From Hirundichthys speculiger (Eukaryota > Chordata > Actinopteri > Beloniformes > Exocoetidae), in contig JAGFBZ010002033.1 in NCBI GenBank assembly GCA_018398805.1, forward strand, positions 2,193,501 to 2,257,500: a DNA stretch of 64,000 nt, read 5' to 3'. Shown here piece after piece: positions 23,706 to 36,030 of the stretch. The notes under the pieces are model-generated. The model was given only the letters and a program-made list of their open reading frames with translations, had not been told where the DNA came from and did no database searches. Each line of letters opens with the position of its first letter. Position 1 is the first letter of the stretch. A program made the translations under genes and the position numbers.

Positions 23706-26700
23706 TGTTACTGCCCATTTGCAGTTAATCATCCCTGCTCTCCTTGTTCTGCGCTCAGTCCTTTGTAGGTTTAATATCAGTTCAAATCTGTTTCCATTTT
23801 ACCAGGATGGTTTTAATTACTTTTTCATTTCAGATCCCGCCCGTTTCTCAATCTCAATCTGTTATGTCCTTATTCTCTGTTCCAGCCACCTGGCCCATCT
23901 CCATTTTTTCACCTTTATGTATATCAATGCGCACATTTTTCAAATATGGTTACCTATGGCATTTTTATGACCTCATTATGTGTATATATATTTTATTGAA
24001 GTTGGACTGAACTGAAGTTTGTAAGTGGCAGTGATGGTTAAGAGACTTCTGAGCGACTTTAAAGAGCCATGAACAATCTTTCTTTTTTATAGACAATCTT
24101 AGAAAGTCCACAGTTCATCAATTAGGATCAGCGAGGTTCAATATATTTGCGCTGATTTTTGAAAAGCATTAGAATATGTTGAAATGTGAGAAAACGTCAG
24201 ATTAGCACCATTAGCAATGTTTATTTTATTTTTCTTTATCTCATACTTTTCACTCAGTGTATCATATTCTGCTACTGGTTTCTAAAATATGTATTTGGTT
24301 CAAAAGTCAAACGTGTGGTGTCCACTTTAGTTGACATGTTTGTAGCTCCATGAAAAATGGGTTAATGTCCTCATCCCTAAAGAGGAAGAAAATACTCGGG
24401 GAGAGAAAAATCTTGACTGAGAATCTCATAATTCATGCATGAAAAGGTTACTTCTGTCATCCTTATTCACACTCTGAATGCTTCAGAGAAAATGTTTGGT
24501 TCACTGTCTTTACCAAGGACAACACGTGGAGTACAAGGCCAGGAACTGAACCACAAACGCTCCCATGATGCACCGAGTAACTCTACTCACTCTGCTCTCT
24601 CCTCATGGACAGTACACAAGTCTGCTGTCATTAACTTAGTGTTTTTCTTTTTTAATTTCCCCTTTCAGGTATGCTAGGACTAGTGCATGTTTGAGTCTAG
24701 TTGTGATGGAGGACTGTTCCAGTTAAGAGAGTTCTTTCTCTCCACATTATCCTGCTCCTCTGTGCTCAGGACAAGAGGACTGGATTGAAGTTAAAATTCC
24801 AGGCTGTTTTCTTGGCTAGACTACTTTTTATGCCTTGGAATTGTATGACTGCAGTTCTGATGATTTGGACTGAACTGGATTATGATTGGGCAGAACTCGG
24901 CTGCATTTAATTGGACTTGTAGAGAACTTGCTCTCTGTTCAGTAATGCCCAGGATGTAATTTGTTGTGAATTTGCTGATATATACGTAAACAAACTTCAC
25001 TGAATGACAGATTAAGTTTGGCCACAACCAAGCGTCAGGATTTGCCTTCAAAAGCAAAGAGTTTATTTCACTACATAACTCCTTCCTCTGATGGATCAGG
25101 TCTGGATATCTATAAAGCTATGCTAAGCTTTGCTTTGGGGTGAATTAAAAAAAGACATTGAAGGAATTTTGAACAGCTGTTAATCGGTTTCCTCACATCC
25201 ATCACTTTCCTTTCATGTTTTAAGTCTTTTTTGTGATTTGAAGTTGTTAAAGCAAATTATAAATGTGGACTTAGTATATTGAGTTTGATTGGTCACATAC
25301 TGACACGTGCATGACTGGCAGCTTATGTTCCAGAGTGACAGCCTGATGTGGTTTCAGTCGGGTCACATAATGCCAGGAACACGGCTGCCTGCAGACCAAA
25401 CAACCTGTCAGAAAAGCCTTTCTGCTGGTTATAACAAGTGCAGCTGTGTGAAAAAAGACTACATCCTAAGGTTTCTGTTCAGGCGTACTCTCTGAAATGC
25501 TGAAGAAAGAAAAAGAAAGAGATTTTATACATTATCCGGGTGTTTTGTTTGTTTGTTTGTTTGTTTTTTTAAGAAATTCTGAAACTTGGACAGGAAGAAA
25601 TTGCATGTATTTGACTAGAACTGGCCAGGAAAAAGGCCATTTGGGGAACCAAAGATGTAGTTGGGAAAGATCACATGCTTTAATATTTTTACTGGCTAAA
25701 TACTAAAAGAATTTTCTTTTTAGGTGTTGCCTAACTTTTGGCATTTTTCTTTCAAGAGGATCAATTTCTTGATAAAATTAAAAAAAAAGGGAAAGATATG
25801 AGAAGACTTACAGTATCCAAGCTACTGAAAAACTGAACAAACTGATCATGTCTCTCTCCTCTTACTCTCTCAGTCATCAAAGTTTTCATTTCTTATTCAT
25901 TAATCCCTTACTGCATCTTTCTTCAGTTGTTAAGGTAGTCAAAGTATGACAGACTGTATGCTGCAGTGAAACTGAGCCTCAACATTTCACCTCTTGTTTG
26001 TTTAATCTTCTTTTCTGTCCTCCAGTATTTTCTCTTTCTAATCAAATGGCCCACCGATCTTTCGGTTCCTTCTGGAGGGGGGTCTTACCGCAGGGGCTTT
26101 CATATTTATTCATCTCTGTGCTGCATGCTGGGAGTTTGTGTGAGAAAGTGAGTGTGCAGATTTTAAGTGGCATCGGGGATATTCTACACTCTTGTACGGG
26201 GGGGTGCTGCCAGAAATTCTGGGGCCCCTGGAAAAGCAACCTGTTAGGCCCCTCCAGCACAGGACAAGCAAACAACACACAGTTGCTGTTACCACACATC
26301 TCCCAAATAACAGCATTTGAGCTTCAAATGAGAGTATCCTTGTGTTTTTCCTGTGAAATTTTAGGATAAATAATCACAACTGTGAATATAATACAATACA
26401 TTCCTAATACTATAATTTCTCAATTGTGATGACAACTGTCTCCTTGGAGACGTACTATTTAAATCTGCCTATCAAGTATAATCATGCCTGAAGTAACTGG
26501 AGGAGTCCAGTAGTGTCATCGTGCGTCATGTTTAGCGGTTACTCACACAGGCTCTGCTGTCTCTGCTAGGACACGTATCCATAGTTTGATTTACAAGAAG
26601 TGTGGTTGCAAACACTTCTTCTCATTATTTTTATGGCGTCCCTCCTTGACAGGGATTTGCTTCTGCTGTCCTTTTCTGTTTGACATTGGCACACTGGAGC

Positions 26701-29169
26701 ATCTTCCCACTGCTATTGGAGCACACATTGGATTAAGAAAATACACACGGCTCTCAGATAAATAAAATAATTGTAGTATTTGTAAAGGCAGAATAAAAAG
26801 CCTCATATTTTATGACCTGCTTCTTGGTGTCTCCCTGTTATTAGACATGAGTCATCATGACAGCTGTGCCCACAATTAAGGTTTCATTTGTTCTTACCCA
26901 TTTAATTTTGGCACGCTATGTTCACTGAACCTGGAATATGTAACAAATGTGTCTGTGTTTGTTTATTATATTTGAAATGATTGTACAGTTTCATTGTCAC
27001 TGTCAGTTGCTCAACTGACCAGTTGTCTGTGTCATTTTAAGCTAATATGTCATTCTGTTTACCTGATCATGTTATCATCACTTGATCCTATATGATACCC
27101 AGCCCATGTTCTTCCCAGAAGTAATTCTTATACTGAATGAGAAAATGCCATTAGGGATCGTTTACTTCAAGAAGCCACTAAGTGTGTTTGGAAAAGAGAG
27201 CGAGGCAGATGACAACAATTTATGCAGCACATTTTACAGTCTGACTCTAGTCTGATATGGAGACAAAGCGAGAGTTTCTTCCCTTTATAGTTTTGGACAG
27301 CTATATCATTCTCAGGTACATAGCAGTGCAATGTACCTTGCAAATTCCACTGCAACCATTAGTGCAGCGGAATTTATAACCAACATAAAATTATTGTATG
27401 CAAATGCTTGTTGTTTATATAATCTCAGTTTCTGTTACATGTTAGATGACGTTATACTAATGTAATACACCAAAGAAGGTCTGGCTTTATTGTGAAGCTC
27501 CAACGACACAACAGGCAGCTCTACAGCAATGCAACATACAAATAAATGTTGTCTAAGCAAGCACTATGGCAAACTTTGGATTTACTGAACTTAGCAGACA
27601 GTGGTAAGACAGACATGGTTTATAAAAAGACATCATGGTTGTATTTTCAGTAGGACTTGAAGCCACCTGATTAGTAGGAGCGAATTTTAAAACACTAGAA
27701 TGAGTTGAGGGAAGATTTTATTGACTTAGTATTACATTTGCCTTTTTTTTTTTCTTTTTCAAAGAAAGTCAGAGACGTTTTGAAGCCAACAGTTACCAGC
27801 ATTGAGTGGTGTTGCAGCTTAAAGCACTTCTGCATGTGCTTCACAACTATGTAAGACCTGGCGCTACCTCTGCAACCTCAAGGAACACAGCGAGCTCTAC
27901 TAATGAGCCAGGAGTTAACAAGGCACTGTCAGCTTTTCCCTCCATCTCCAAAAATGAAGGGAACCACAAATGTGTGGCAACTTTCATAGCTAATGAACTC
28001 AACTTATTTGTCATAGACAATCCTGGATAAAACTTTGAGAAAAGGCAAAGGTTTGATGAGTAGCTGTGTGTGGTTATATGGTAATATGCACTACTTTGAA
28101 ATGCATCTTGACATCTATCTGATTCTGCTAGTAGCACAAACCTAATGGAATCGAGATGTCTCTAAAGATTTACACTACTTTTAGATAGAAAACCCCACAT
28201 TGCCATCTATGGGTTTATCTGTGTTTACATTTGACTTTATCTGTGTTTGCAAAAATGCAATAAACTGTAGGAAGACCTGTTAATTTTTCTGTTGATGAGT
28301 GAATGTGGCTTGTAGTGTAAAGATTTTACTGCAATCTGAAATCCTGCAAAAGCACAATAAATTTGCTCGATTTACTATTCTTTCACTCTTTTTTTTCACT
28401 TGCTCTTTGTACTTCAAAGCCAGTTGACAGGTGTGAAGTGACGCAGTTTCCTGCTAACAGCATGATCAGCTGTCTTGTTCGCTGTGTCAGTATGGCAGTC
28501 GCCCTGATGTGTTGTGTCCAGCGGTGCTCTTCATCCCATTCACCAAACACACAGCAATACAACAACTGATCCTAACACTACATAAATATTTGAAGAAACT
28601 GAAAAAAAAAAAAAACAATCCTGTTTGACATGGTGTTAAAGCAAAAGGAAAGAGTCCAGTAAGCTGAGATAGTGAGGGCAGGTGAGGCCACAGTCCCTGT
28701 TCCACCAGTATAAACTAAAAATGAATTAGATGATAGATGATAATACTTAGTCTCACTTTCCTGATGTCACATGAGGTGATCATCGGTGTTATTCCCTATA
28801 AGAGATTAAAGATTGTCTGGTTATATGGCACACAAAATCTGGAAATTGCTGAGTTTTTCTTGATGCTGACAAATTTATAAATTCAGTAATACAAGTTACA
28901 GCAGGCTATGAGCAGCTCAACAAACAGAAAACACAACTCAAAAAGAAACTGAGCAAAGATGTACGATAAAATATGTGAAACAAAGTCATCAATTATGCAG
29001 CCAAGTATCTCACTTTGGAAGTAGCTTGTAGTCCTATTCTTTCTTTTTCTTCTACTATTTATGCAAAGCTTGCTCGTAAAACTACTAAATATAAATAGAT
29101 GGAGCGATTGAATTATAAGGGAATTGTTGATGTCAGAACAAAAACAACTTCAAGTCAAGACTGAAGACA
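23706..29169. other. No gene recognised (5.5 kb)
   Basis: Mostly unique AT-rich sequence. A (GTTT)n run lies at about 25543-25567. A GGGGGGGTGCTGCCAGAAATT ... GGGGCCCCTGG phrase near 26198-26232 resembles part of an old DNA transposon but has no visible partner end. Frames up to 123 codons overlap on both strands and lack motifs. Confidence 0.45.
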
Positions 29170-29199
29170 ATGAGGAGGTGTACAGGCTCCTCCTCCTCC

Positions 29200-29660
29200 C
29201 ACCTGTCAGGTGAAGAAGCAGCTGGAGAGCCTGAGCTGGAAAAGGCTGCAGGTCCAGCTGGTGATCGGCCACAGCTCCTCTTCACCCACGGTCAGCAAAA
29301 GGGAACCTTTTGCTGCCTCATTCCAGTACCAAAAGAATTTAATCCATCTGCGTTTAATGACTATAGACCAATTTCCCTAACATTAAACATCATGAAAGTC
29401 CCTTCAGTTGGAGTCCTGACATCTGGATAAATACTCAGATGACTCTGCAGTCATGTAGGCTGCATCAGTGATGGACAAGAGCTTGAATACAGAGAACTAG
29501 AGGACCGCTTCGTGGTGTGATGTGGAAACGATTAACTCATCTTAAATGAGAACAAGGCCAAAGGAGATCAGGAATAAATCAAACAGCATTTCCATCATGG
29601 GAGAAGGAGTGGAGGTGGTGGAAGAGTACAACTTTAGTACTTTAGTACAGGCAGAGCTTT
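29200..29660 (+). pseudogene. LINE reverse transcriptase fossil (Rex1/L2-like)
   Basis: The frame around 29233-29400 encodes KAAGPAGDRPQLL, then CLIPVPKEFNPSAFNDYRPI and LTLNIMK, matching the early RT domain of CR1/L2/Rex1-type LINEs. About 35 bases later, Y-S-D-D-S-A-V appears (about 29432), corresponding to the catalytic YADD box, and NENKAKE plus GEGVEVVEEYN follow near 29550-29630. The expected several hundred bases between the early RT part and the YADD box are missing, so the copy has an internal deletion as well as stops. No tail or 5' end was found. Confidence 0.75.
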
Positions 29661-30974
29661 TGTTTTCTTATAGTATCTTAACAAACATGTCCCATTATGA
29701 AGCACAGGAATACCGAAAGCAGACTGTACAATTTGGCAAGGACTGCCTGTATTCGTGTCACTGTAGCCACTGAAACTGAACACTGAAGGCACAGCATGTG
29801 GCTTCAGGTGATTTGAGGTGTGCAAATCCCACACTCATCAAAGCATCTCTTCCTCTGAGAATCAGAACAATCAAGGTGGTCACCGCAGACTCTTCTCTCA
29901 CAAGTGGATGACGGTGCTTCAGGCTGGCTCGCCGACTTCTGAGCAACTGAGGCTTGCTGAGAGGAAGAACATAATAATAGACTGGTTTGCTTCAGTGCTT
30001 TATTCCGTAATACTTACTTGAGCATCCTGGGGTAATGCCATCCTCGTTTGTTCCCTTGTGTTCTATAATCCCTTCCTCCGATGGAAGCATAAAAGATAAC
30101 CAGCAACATCCACTGAGAGTTCTGGGTATGAAAATATGGTCCCTTTTGCGTTTGCATTTGTGTGTTGAACTGTAACTGATTTCTTTCATTCTTTTTTTTT
30201 ATTTAGAGGACTTGTGAAAGATCAAAAATGCCTCCTCTCCTCTGCTCTCCGCTCCTCTCTTCTTCTCTTGTCTCCTCTCTAAAGAGTTGAGGTGCTATAA
30301 ATTACTCCCCTGAGCATTCAGAGAGGCAGGTAGCTTGTTGAGGCTGTAGATTGTGCGAGCTTCCTGATATACTGATAGCCCCAGGAAATGTTCAGCTGCT
30401 ATTTCGGTGCTCCTGTTTTCTGTGTACATGTGCCTGAGTGTGAATTTAAGCTTTGTATATTTATTTGAAGATTACAGTTTCAAACGTCCTCTATAAGAAA
30501 TTTTAAACGTGCTCATTTTCACCTGATTCACAGAAATATATTTGAATAGTGAGTTTGCAATATGCAAAACACAAAGTGAGACAGACAGAAATGTAAAACG
30601 AGTTTTGGGCTGCCCAAGAGGTTTGATATTTTTACTCCTCAAACCTTATTCCAGAGATGAAAAACCATGGGCTTCTTTAAGAAGGCAACAAAAAGTAGAT
30701 AAAGATGTATATCCACAAAGGCAGAAGGCAACGTGACAAAGTCTGTTATGTAATTAAGAAATGGTAATTCAAGGGACCTGTAAAGGTCAAGTTATTGTGT
30801 GGAAGACATAACTCAAGAGAACCAGTCATAAGATGATTAAAAAGACAAATTATAAGCTCTCTATTTGACTGGGAAAGATCCTAAAGAAGGTTTTACAGAC
30901 TCTGGAGTAGCGGTGCACTGTTTTGTTGTGAGCGACACCTGCTAGGATATGGTCTCCATAAAACTTGCATTACT
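29661..30974. other. No gene recognised
   Basis: May include the decayed remainder of the LINE up to about 30000, which I could not match to known motifs. A TCC/TCT-rich tract lies at 30228-30282. Confidence 0.4.
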
Positions 30975-31210
30975 CCTGACTACCATCCATCCATTTTTTA
31001 TGCCCACTTCATCCTATTTAGGGTCGTGGGGGGGACGAGAGCCCATCTCAGTTGTGACTGTGCGAATTGACACAGAGACAAACAAGACAACAACCATGTT
31101 TGAGTGTTCAGAGAAGTCCCACGCAAGCATGAGAAAAATATGTAAACTTGACACATAAAGATCCCAGCTGGGATTTGAACCAGAAACAAACATCCCCCAT
31201 GGTGCCCAAT
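30975..31210 (-). repeat. tRNA-type SINE, antisense, diverged
   Basis: Plus-strand order: CCATCCATCCATTTTTTATGCCC, GGGTCGTGGGGGGGACGAGAGCCC, then ATGTAAACTTGACACATAAAGATCC and GGGATTTGAACCAGAAAC. Reversed, this is the head-body-tail order of the same SINE family as 18309-18550. More diverged than that copy; target duplications are not evident. Confidence 0.65.
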
Positions 31211-31996
31211 CTTTTTGCATTTTCAACTCAAAGTTCACTGTATGAAATGTGATCGTAATAACCCTGATGCATGTAGTCAGCAGGTCCTAAAGTCTGATGA
31301 AGTTAAAATAGAACATTTTTAGATATGACTGTGGGGAAAAAAAGAACAACTTTTATGTGGAGTTTTATGTGGAGTACATTGGCGGTCTCAACCATGCTTT
31401 AACCACAACTGGCACACAGAACATAGGGCCCTATGAAATCTGTTGTATTTTTTCTTCAAATACCATTTAATTTTTTTCATTTTCGGTGTTTTTTTCGGTT
31501 TTTAATTTTGAGAATACCGTTTTAAGCATTTTATGCAAATTTAACCCCAAGACAGTATATAAAGTAATGAAATATAGAGAATTTATGCAATTATAACTGT
31601 AAACTATAATGTTTTCATACTTTTAAACATATTGTGTCCGACAAAACATTGTTTTTTTTGACAAACAAAAAAAAATTCAAAAGTTATTTTTAATGTAATA
31701 AATAACTAAGAAAAAAAAAACTCAAATAGATAAAATCCATTTAAAGTGCAAAAAAGAAAGAAATTGCAACAGCAGTAAAGTAATCGTTTTAGCTTGTACC
31801 TGACATTTTTCAGGTATGTCATGACAAACTATGTGTCTGATAACAGCAAAAACTATATTTACTATAGCTGATGTATAGATACTATGAAATCCAAAGCACT
31901 GAACACTGGTTGTGTGTATGAACGTGTGTGTCCCTGTGTGTTTTTTAAACATTTTTTATTTAGGTGTTTCCAGCTATTACAGACATCACCGTTTAA

Positions 31997-32080
31997 ATTA
32001 TTATTAATAACAATAATAATAATAATAATAATAAATTAATAATAAATAAATATAAATAAATAAATAAATAAATAATAAAT
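31997..32080. repeat. (AAT)n/(AAAT)n microsatellite
   Basis: Trinucleotide AAT units followed by AAAT units inside the hAT. The related copy at 12995 has only a few bases here, so the tract expanded after the copies separated. Confidence 0.95.
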
Positions 32081-32193
32081 TGTCAGCCTCTTTGTGTTTA
32101 GCTCAGTGAGTGACTCGCCTTTTGACGTTTGTGCTTTTCACTCATTAAGTGATCCTCATTCAAGGGCAGACCCAGGACAAGCTGGAGAGATTA

Positions 32194-32590
32194 TGGGCCC
32201 CAATATTCCGCCAGATCTCCTAAAGCCGCTATTAAGGGATAGCGGGTAGCGCAAAGAACGCAATCTTCCACCTCCCTAGACCCACGATCTTACCTGCACT
32301 AACCGCTATATTATGCATAGCAGTGGTTAGGGCGTTCCACCTGTTAGACCAATCAGTGCGTCAGTAGCCATTGCCTTTAAGAGCAGGTTGCGCTACCCGC
32401 AAACCGCTATGGAGCGTCTTTTCATCCATTTGGAGCAGCTCTCATGTGCAGCTCATCTGGAACTCTGCTGTAGAGACTTCCTCCTCTTCTGCACTGATAT
32501 ATACATGTAAATATTTTTACACAGACAATTATATCAGGCTACCTGAAAGTCCCAGATAGTTGGTGCGCTGCAGGTAAACACGCTCTGGTA
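32194..32590 (-). mobile_element. PIF-Harbinger-like fragment inside the hAT
   Basis: Read on the minus strand it matches about 40375-40800 of the complete element: AGCCGCTATTAAGGGATAGCGGGTAGCG, GATTGGTCTAACAGGTGGAACGCC and CAGATAGTTGGTGCGC are shared in reverse. It begins GGGCCCCAATATTCCGCC, the same type of terminus. The other end of the element is missing; similarity fades after GGTAAACACG near 32582. Confidence 0.75.
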
Positions 32591-32890
32591 GTCTGTGGTT
32601 TAACTGGTGAGCAAGCCGTTTAAGACAATCTCTGCCATTTCCTCAGGGGTTCAAATGAGGCCAGATCACGCTTTTTATACGAGAGTTAATTCCAGAGGTA
32701 GAGCCGTTTGGACACGGTCTTGTACGCGCCGAGATGCGGGTTGCGTTTGAAGAAAAGTTTGCAGGTTTACGCAAATTGCCGTTTAGTTCTGTTATATTGC
32801 GCATTTAAAGTGAATTCCCTTTTTAATGTCCAATTCCGCGATTCCGTCCGCGATTCCGCGATCCCGGATTCCATAGGGCCCTAAGAACAT

Positions 32891-33560
32891 TTCTCTGGTC
32901 CTGATTAAATTAATTACTAACAGATTCAAAGAGAAGCCTGTACAAAAGCTGAGTATGTGATGAAAAAAATGAAAATGGCAGATATCAGAGACATCCATCA
33001 TCCACATTCTGCATGTCATCTGGTTGACTTTGAACATCGTCTTCCTACACCAGAAGAATTTAAAGCATTTAAAGCATACAGTATTATCCTCACTTATGAC
33101 ATCTTATAATCTATTTAGTATTCATCTTGATTCTAAAGTCAGTGGAATATAGTGAACCTATAATATTGTATTTTGAACAGTAAATCAGTTGCCTGTGTGC
33201 AGCCAACATTAATATCATCTGGTGTTTCTTTCGGTTAATGTCAGGAGGCAGCAGATGCTTTTAGATAAATGGGGATAATTAAGCTAACCAACCATTTCAA
33301 TTGTCACTATTTGAATTGTGAAGTACTGTGTTTCACAAATAATCATTAATCTTGTGAACATTTTCAGCACCAGTCTAATCAAATTATCCTCCCTTTGAAA
33401 CAAAGCCAGCTTTCATTTTAAAGTTTGCTAACAGGCCACAGGTGCTGATGTTAACTTCGTGGATGTTGTGGGCTAACGTGTGATTCTGGAACTGCAGATA
33501 TTGCTGTTGGAAGCTCTATTTTTTTTTTTGTTGTGCGTCTGTAGTTGCTGTAGCCGAAAC
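32891..33560. other. No other gene recognised
   Basis: Unique AT-rich sequence between the hAT and the candidate exon. Confidence 0.4.
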
Positions 33561-33682
33561 GTTATCTCTAAAAGGCCCTGCAGCATCAGCGGGGTGGAGC
33601 CATCCCCGTCAGTGTGCTCTGTGGTCAGGGCACGGACAAGCGCAAGGTTATATGTGATGATAGGGAAGGGAATGGCATCCAG
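33561..33682 (-). other. Candidate isolated exon, unassigned
   Basis: On the minus strand a pyrimidine-rich tract ending CTCCTCTCAG (about 33683-33700) is followed by a frame opening LDAIPFPIITYNLALVRAL that stays open for over 60 codons. The segment is noticeably more GC-rich than its surroundings. The only candidate donor (AAC-GTTTCG at 33560) is weak, and an A-run follows near 33520-33530. I do not recognise the protein. It could be a real exon, part of a retrocopy, or chance. Confidence 0.3.
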
Positions 33683-34003
33683 CTGAGAGGAGATCATAGT
33701 GGAAAAATAAAATATGAAAGATTGTTCACAAATCTCAAATCAGAACCTCAAGTCAAGTCTCAAGGTGAACATTAAGTGTGAATCAAGTCTAAGTCACAGC
33801 CTGGAGTTTTGGACTATCCTCCTCTTTTGTTTTGAATCTGTAACAGATGAAGATTAAAAGGTAATGCTGATTGAAACAATATGTCATGCTTAAGTTTTGG
33901 TATTTTTAAATACATTCTTAGCTTTCAAAAGAGGATAAAAGTAGGAGGTTTGAAAGACAAATAAAAGAAGCCATCTATGTCAAACATTATAAAATAAGAT
34001 TAA

Positions 34004-34894
34004 CCCTCATACTGCAGACTGGGGTCCGAGACCCCAGAGGTGTACTTTTTGTCATATCTCAGAGGTGTTTTATTCTATAATTCCAATTTTTCATGACTTT
34101 GTCAATCAATTTGTTCCTAATGATGTCATATGATTTTTTTTCTGTTTCTGTCTTTATCTGTGCTTTTTAAAAATTCCAATGTATTGGGGTCCAAGAGGAC
34201 CCCAGTCAAAATCTCTAATTCCGCCTATGTATTTTTAATAGATGGAACCATTTATTGAGTCAATGTTTGCCATGGGTCCTAATTTAAAGTATCTTACTTT
34301 TGTATTTTTGACTTTTGTATTAAAATTCAAATAAAATTAAAATGTAGTGACATTTAAATGATTGTGGGTTTATTTAAGTTTTTATATATATATTGGGTTC
34401 AAAATGACCTTGGTTGGTTTCACCATATAAATACAACATAAATAATGTTTACTTGAAATTACTGAACACTAAATTATATCAGAATCAAGTCTACCGTGAC
34501 TACCATAAAGATGGTAATAGAGAGGGAAAAGCTGCGCTGTAGCCTCATTCTTTGACTGATTTGAAAAATTTCAATGGATTTGTGCTTAGCTAGGATAGGA
34601 TCTTCATTGCTGTAAAGGAGATCATAAAATTCCACTGTTGACATTTTTGGGTTAAAGAAAAGTATATTTTCGTTTTATAAAATATGCAAATTAACTATAA
34701 CTTTCTTAAAATATTAATAATCTGTTGTTGTTTTTTTTCCTCAGATGACATTTAATACATCAGTAATAATATTCTGAGAAGAAAAAAGTTGTAAATTTTT
34801 CTTTGATGGTTGTTTATTACAGTATTTATTCTTGGGGTCCGCACGGACCCCAGTCGGTAATCCGTGTATGCGAAATATGTTGGTAGAATGAGGG
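34004..34894. mobile_element. piggyBac-type MITE flanked by TTAA
   Basis: TTAA lies at both borders (34000-34003 and 34895-34898), the target duplicated by piggyBac transposases. The termini are CCCTCATACTGC and GTAGAATGAGGG, inverted repeats with two mismatches in 12. The element is 891 bp without a coding frame. The palindrome GGGGTCC-N4-GGACCCC with AGTC next to it occurs at 34184-34207 and 34832-34855, an inverted version lies at 34018-34038, and a degenerate copy at about 34393-34414. Confidence 0.82.
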
Positions 34895-35434
34895 TTAAAC
34901 TGAGCTTGAGGACTCAAGTTTCACCTATCAAGCACTTACAATCCAGCCTTGAATCTCTTGCCCAGATGGTTTTACAACCATGTGCACCTCGATGTATGTG
35001 ATAAAAACTAACTACATTACTAACGGAGGACACAAGACTAACAACAAAGAGTGGGAGGGTCACTGATTTACATTTGACTTCACAATTTTTCAGCTTGAAA
35101 CTCCCAGCAGTCTGAACTAATGAAGCCCTCTGGATGCAAGTTGAAACATCTTCAAGGATAAAAAAAGAGAAATGGAAGTTGTACTCACTTAGATATTCAG
35201 AGACACAGAAATCATGACCAAGAATTCTCAAACTTTTTCATACCACTGTGACTACCATCCATATGTATGTGTGTCATCTGTTCTCTTTTCCTTTTACACT
35301 AGTGCAGCTTTGAACTACTCGTTAACTCCATGCTATGCATACATGATTGATTGATACCAATAGATGGAGCAGGATCGAAAAAATATCTTTCCTTCTCTCT
35401 ATCTATCTATCCTCCTGCTCTGCTCCCGCTCTGT

Positions 35435-35462
<28 letters not shown>
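35435..35462. repeat. (CA)n microsatellite
   Basis: About 14 CA units, preceded by a short CTAT run at 35398-35412. CA-rich sequence continues at intervals to about 35625. Confidence 0.95.
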
Positions 35463-35468
<6 letters not shown>

Positions 35469-35689
35469 CATCTACCTCCCTCTCTTCCTCTCTCACACCG
35501 TCTCAGCATCTCATACCCACCGGCAGCGATAACAGAGAGGAAATATACTCAGTTTTCACACACACAGAGGAGCCGACACTGTTGTACATACACACATTCA
35601 TGCACACATTCACACACGTGCACAGGGAGAAAGCAGGAGATGGTCCGAGACTCCAGCTGTACCATGTCTACTGACTGCAGTCAGACATG

Positions 35690-36030
35690 AAGGAGGAGGA
35701 GCCGTTCTGTTCGCGTTCCATCTCTGTTTCAGTCCTCTAAGCACCTCCCATCCCCCCCTGAATGCTCGCTCCCTGGCTCTGCGGTTGCTGAGGGGCTGGC
35801 TGGAATGACCTGGGTAAGTAGGAAGACACAAGGAGATGCGCTAGATGGGGCTGCCGGCTGGGAGGACTCTCTGATCCTTGAGCCCTCCTCTTCTCCACAC
35901 TGACAGACAGCAGTGTTCTTATCTGCCATACAGATGCATGCCCATATAGGAGGGCACGGCTGTGTAGACCAAGGGTCTTCAGCAAGAACAGCTTGAGAGG
36001 ACCACCACAGAGACACGCAGGTAAGAGGCA
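35690..36030 (+). other. GC-richer block with strong splice-donor-like sites
   Basis: The block is more GC-rich than its surroundings. TTCCATCTCTGTTTCAG at about 35715-35731 resembles an acceptor, CTGG-GTAAGT at about 35811-35818 a donor, and ACGCAG-GTAAGA at about 36015-36026 a very good donor. Short frames here are unrecognised. It could be an untranslated or alternative first exon of a neighbouring gene; nothing proves transcription. Confidence 0.3.

Larger units (their letters stand above)
31425..32882 (+). mobile_element. AGGGCCCTATG-type hAT element, full length, with nested insertions
   Basis: Left end AGGGCCCTATGAAATC and right end GGATTCCATAGGGCCCT are inverted repeats. Flanks CAGAACAT (31417-31424) and AAGAACAT (32883-32890) agree at 7 of 8, consistent with an aged hAT duplication. 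The left 680 bases match the truncated copy at 12995-13541. Two later changes are visible: an AAT/AAAT microsatellite expansion (31997-32080) and a PIF-Harbinger-like piece (about 32194-32590). The right end is rich in CCGCGATTCCG repeats. No transposase frame is recognisable. Confidence 0.8.

Noticed and set aside
26198..26340. Possible old DNA-transposon end (GGGGGGGTGCTGCCAG...)
   Set aside because: No partner terminus or target duplication found; similarity is from memory only.
35351..35690. Overlapping frames rich in His-Thr and Ser-Leu
   Set aside because: They are translations of the CA microsatellite and the adjoining CT-rich tract.
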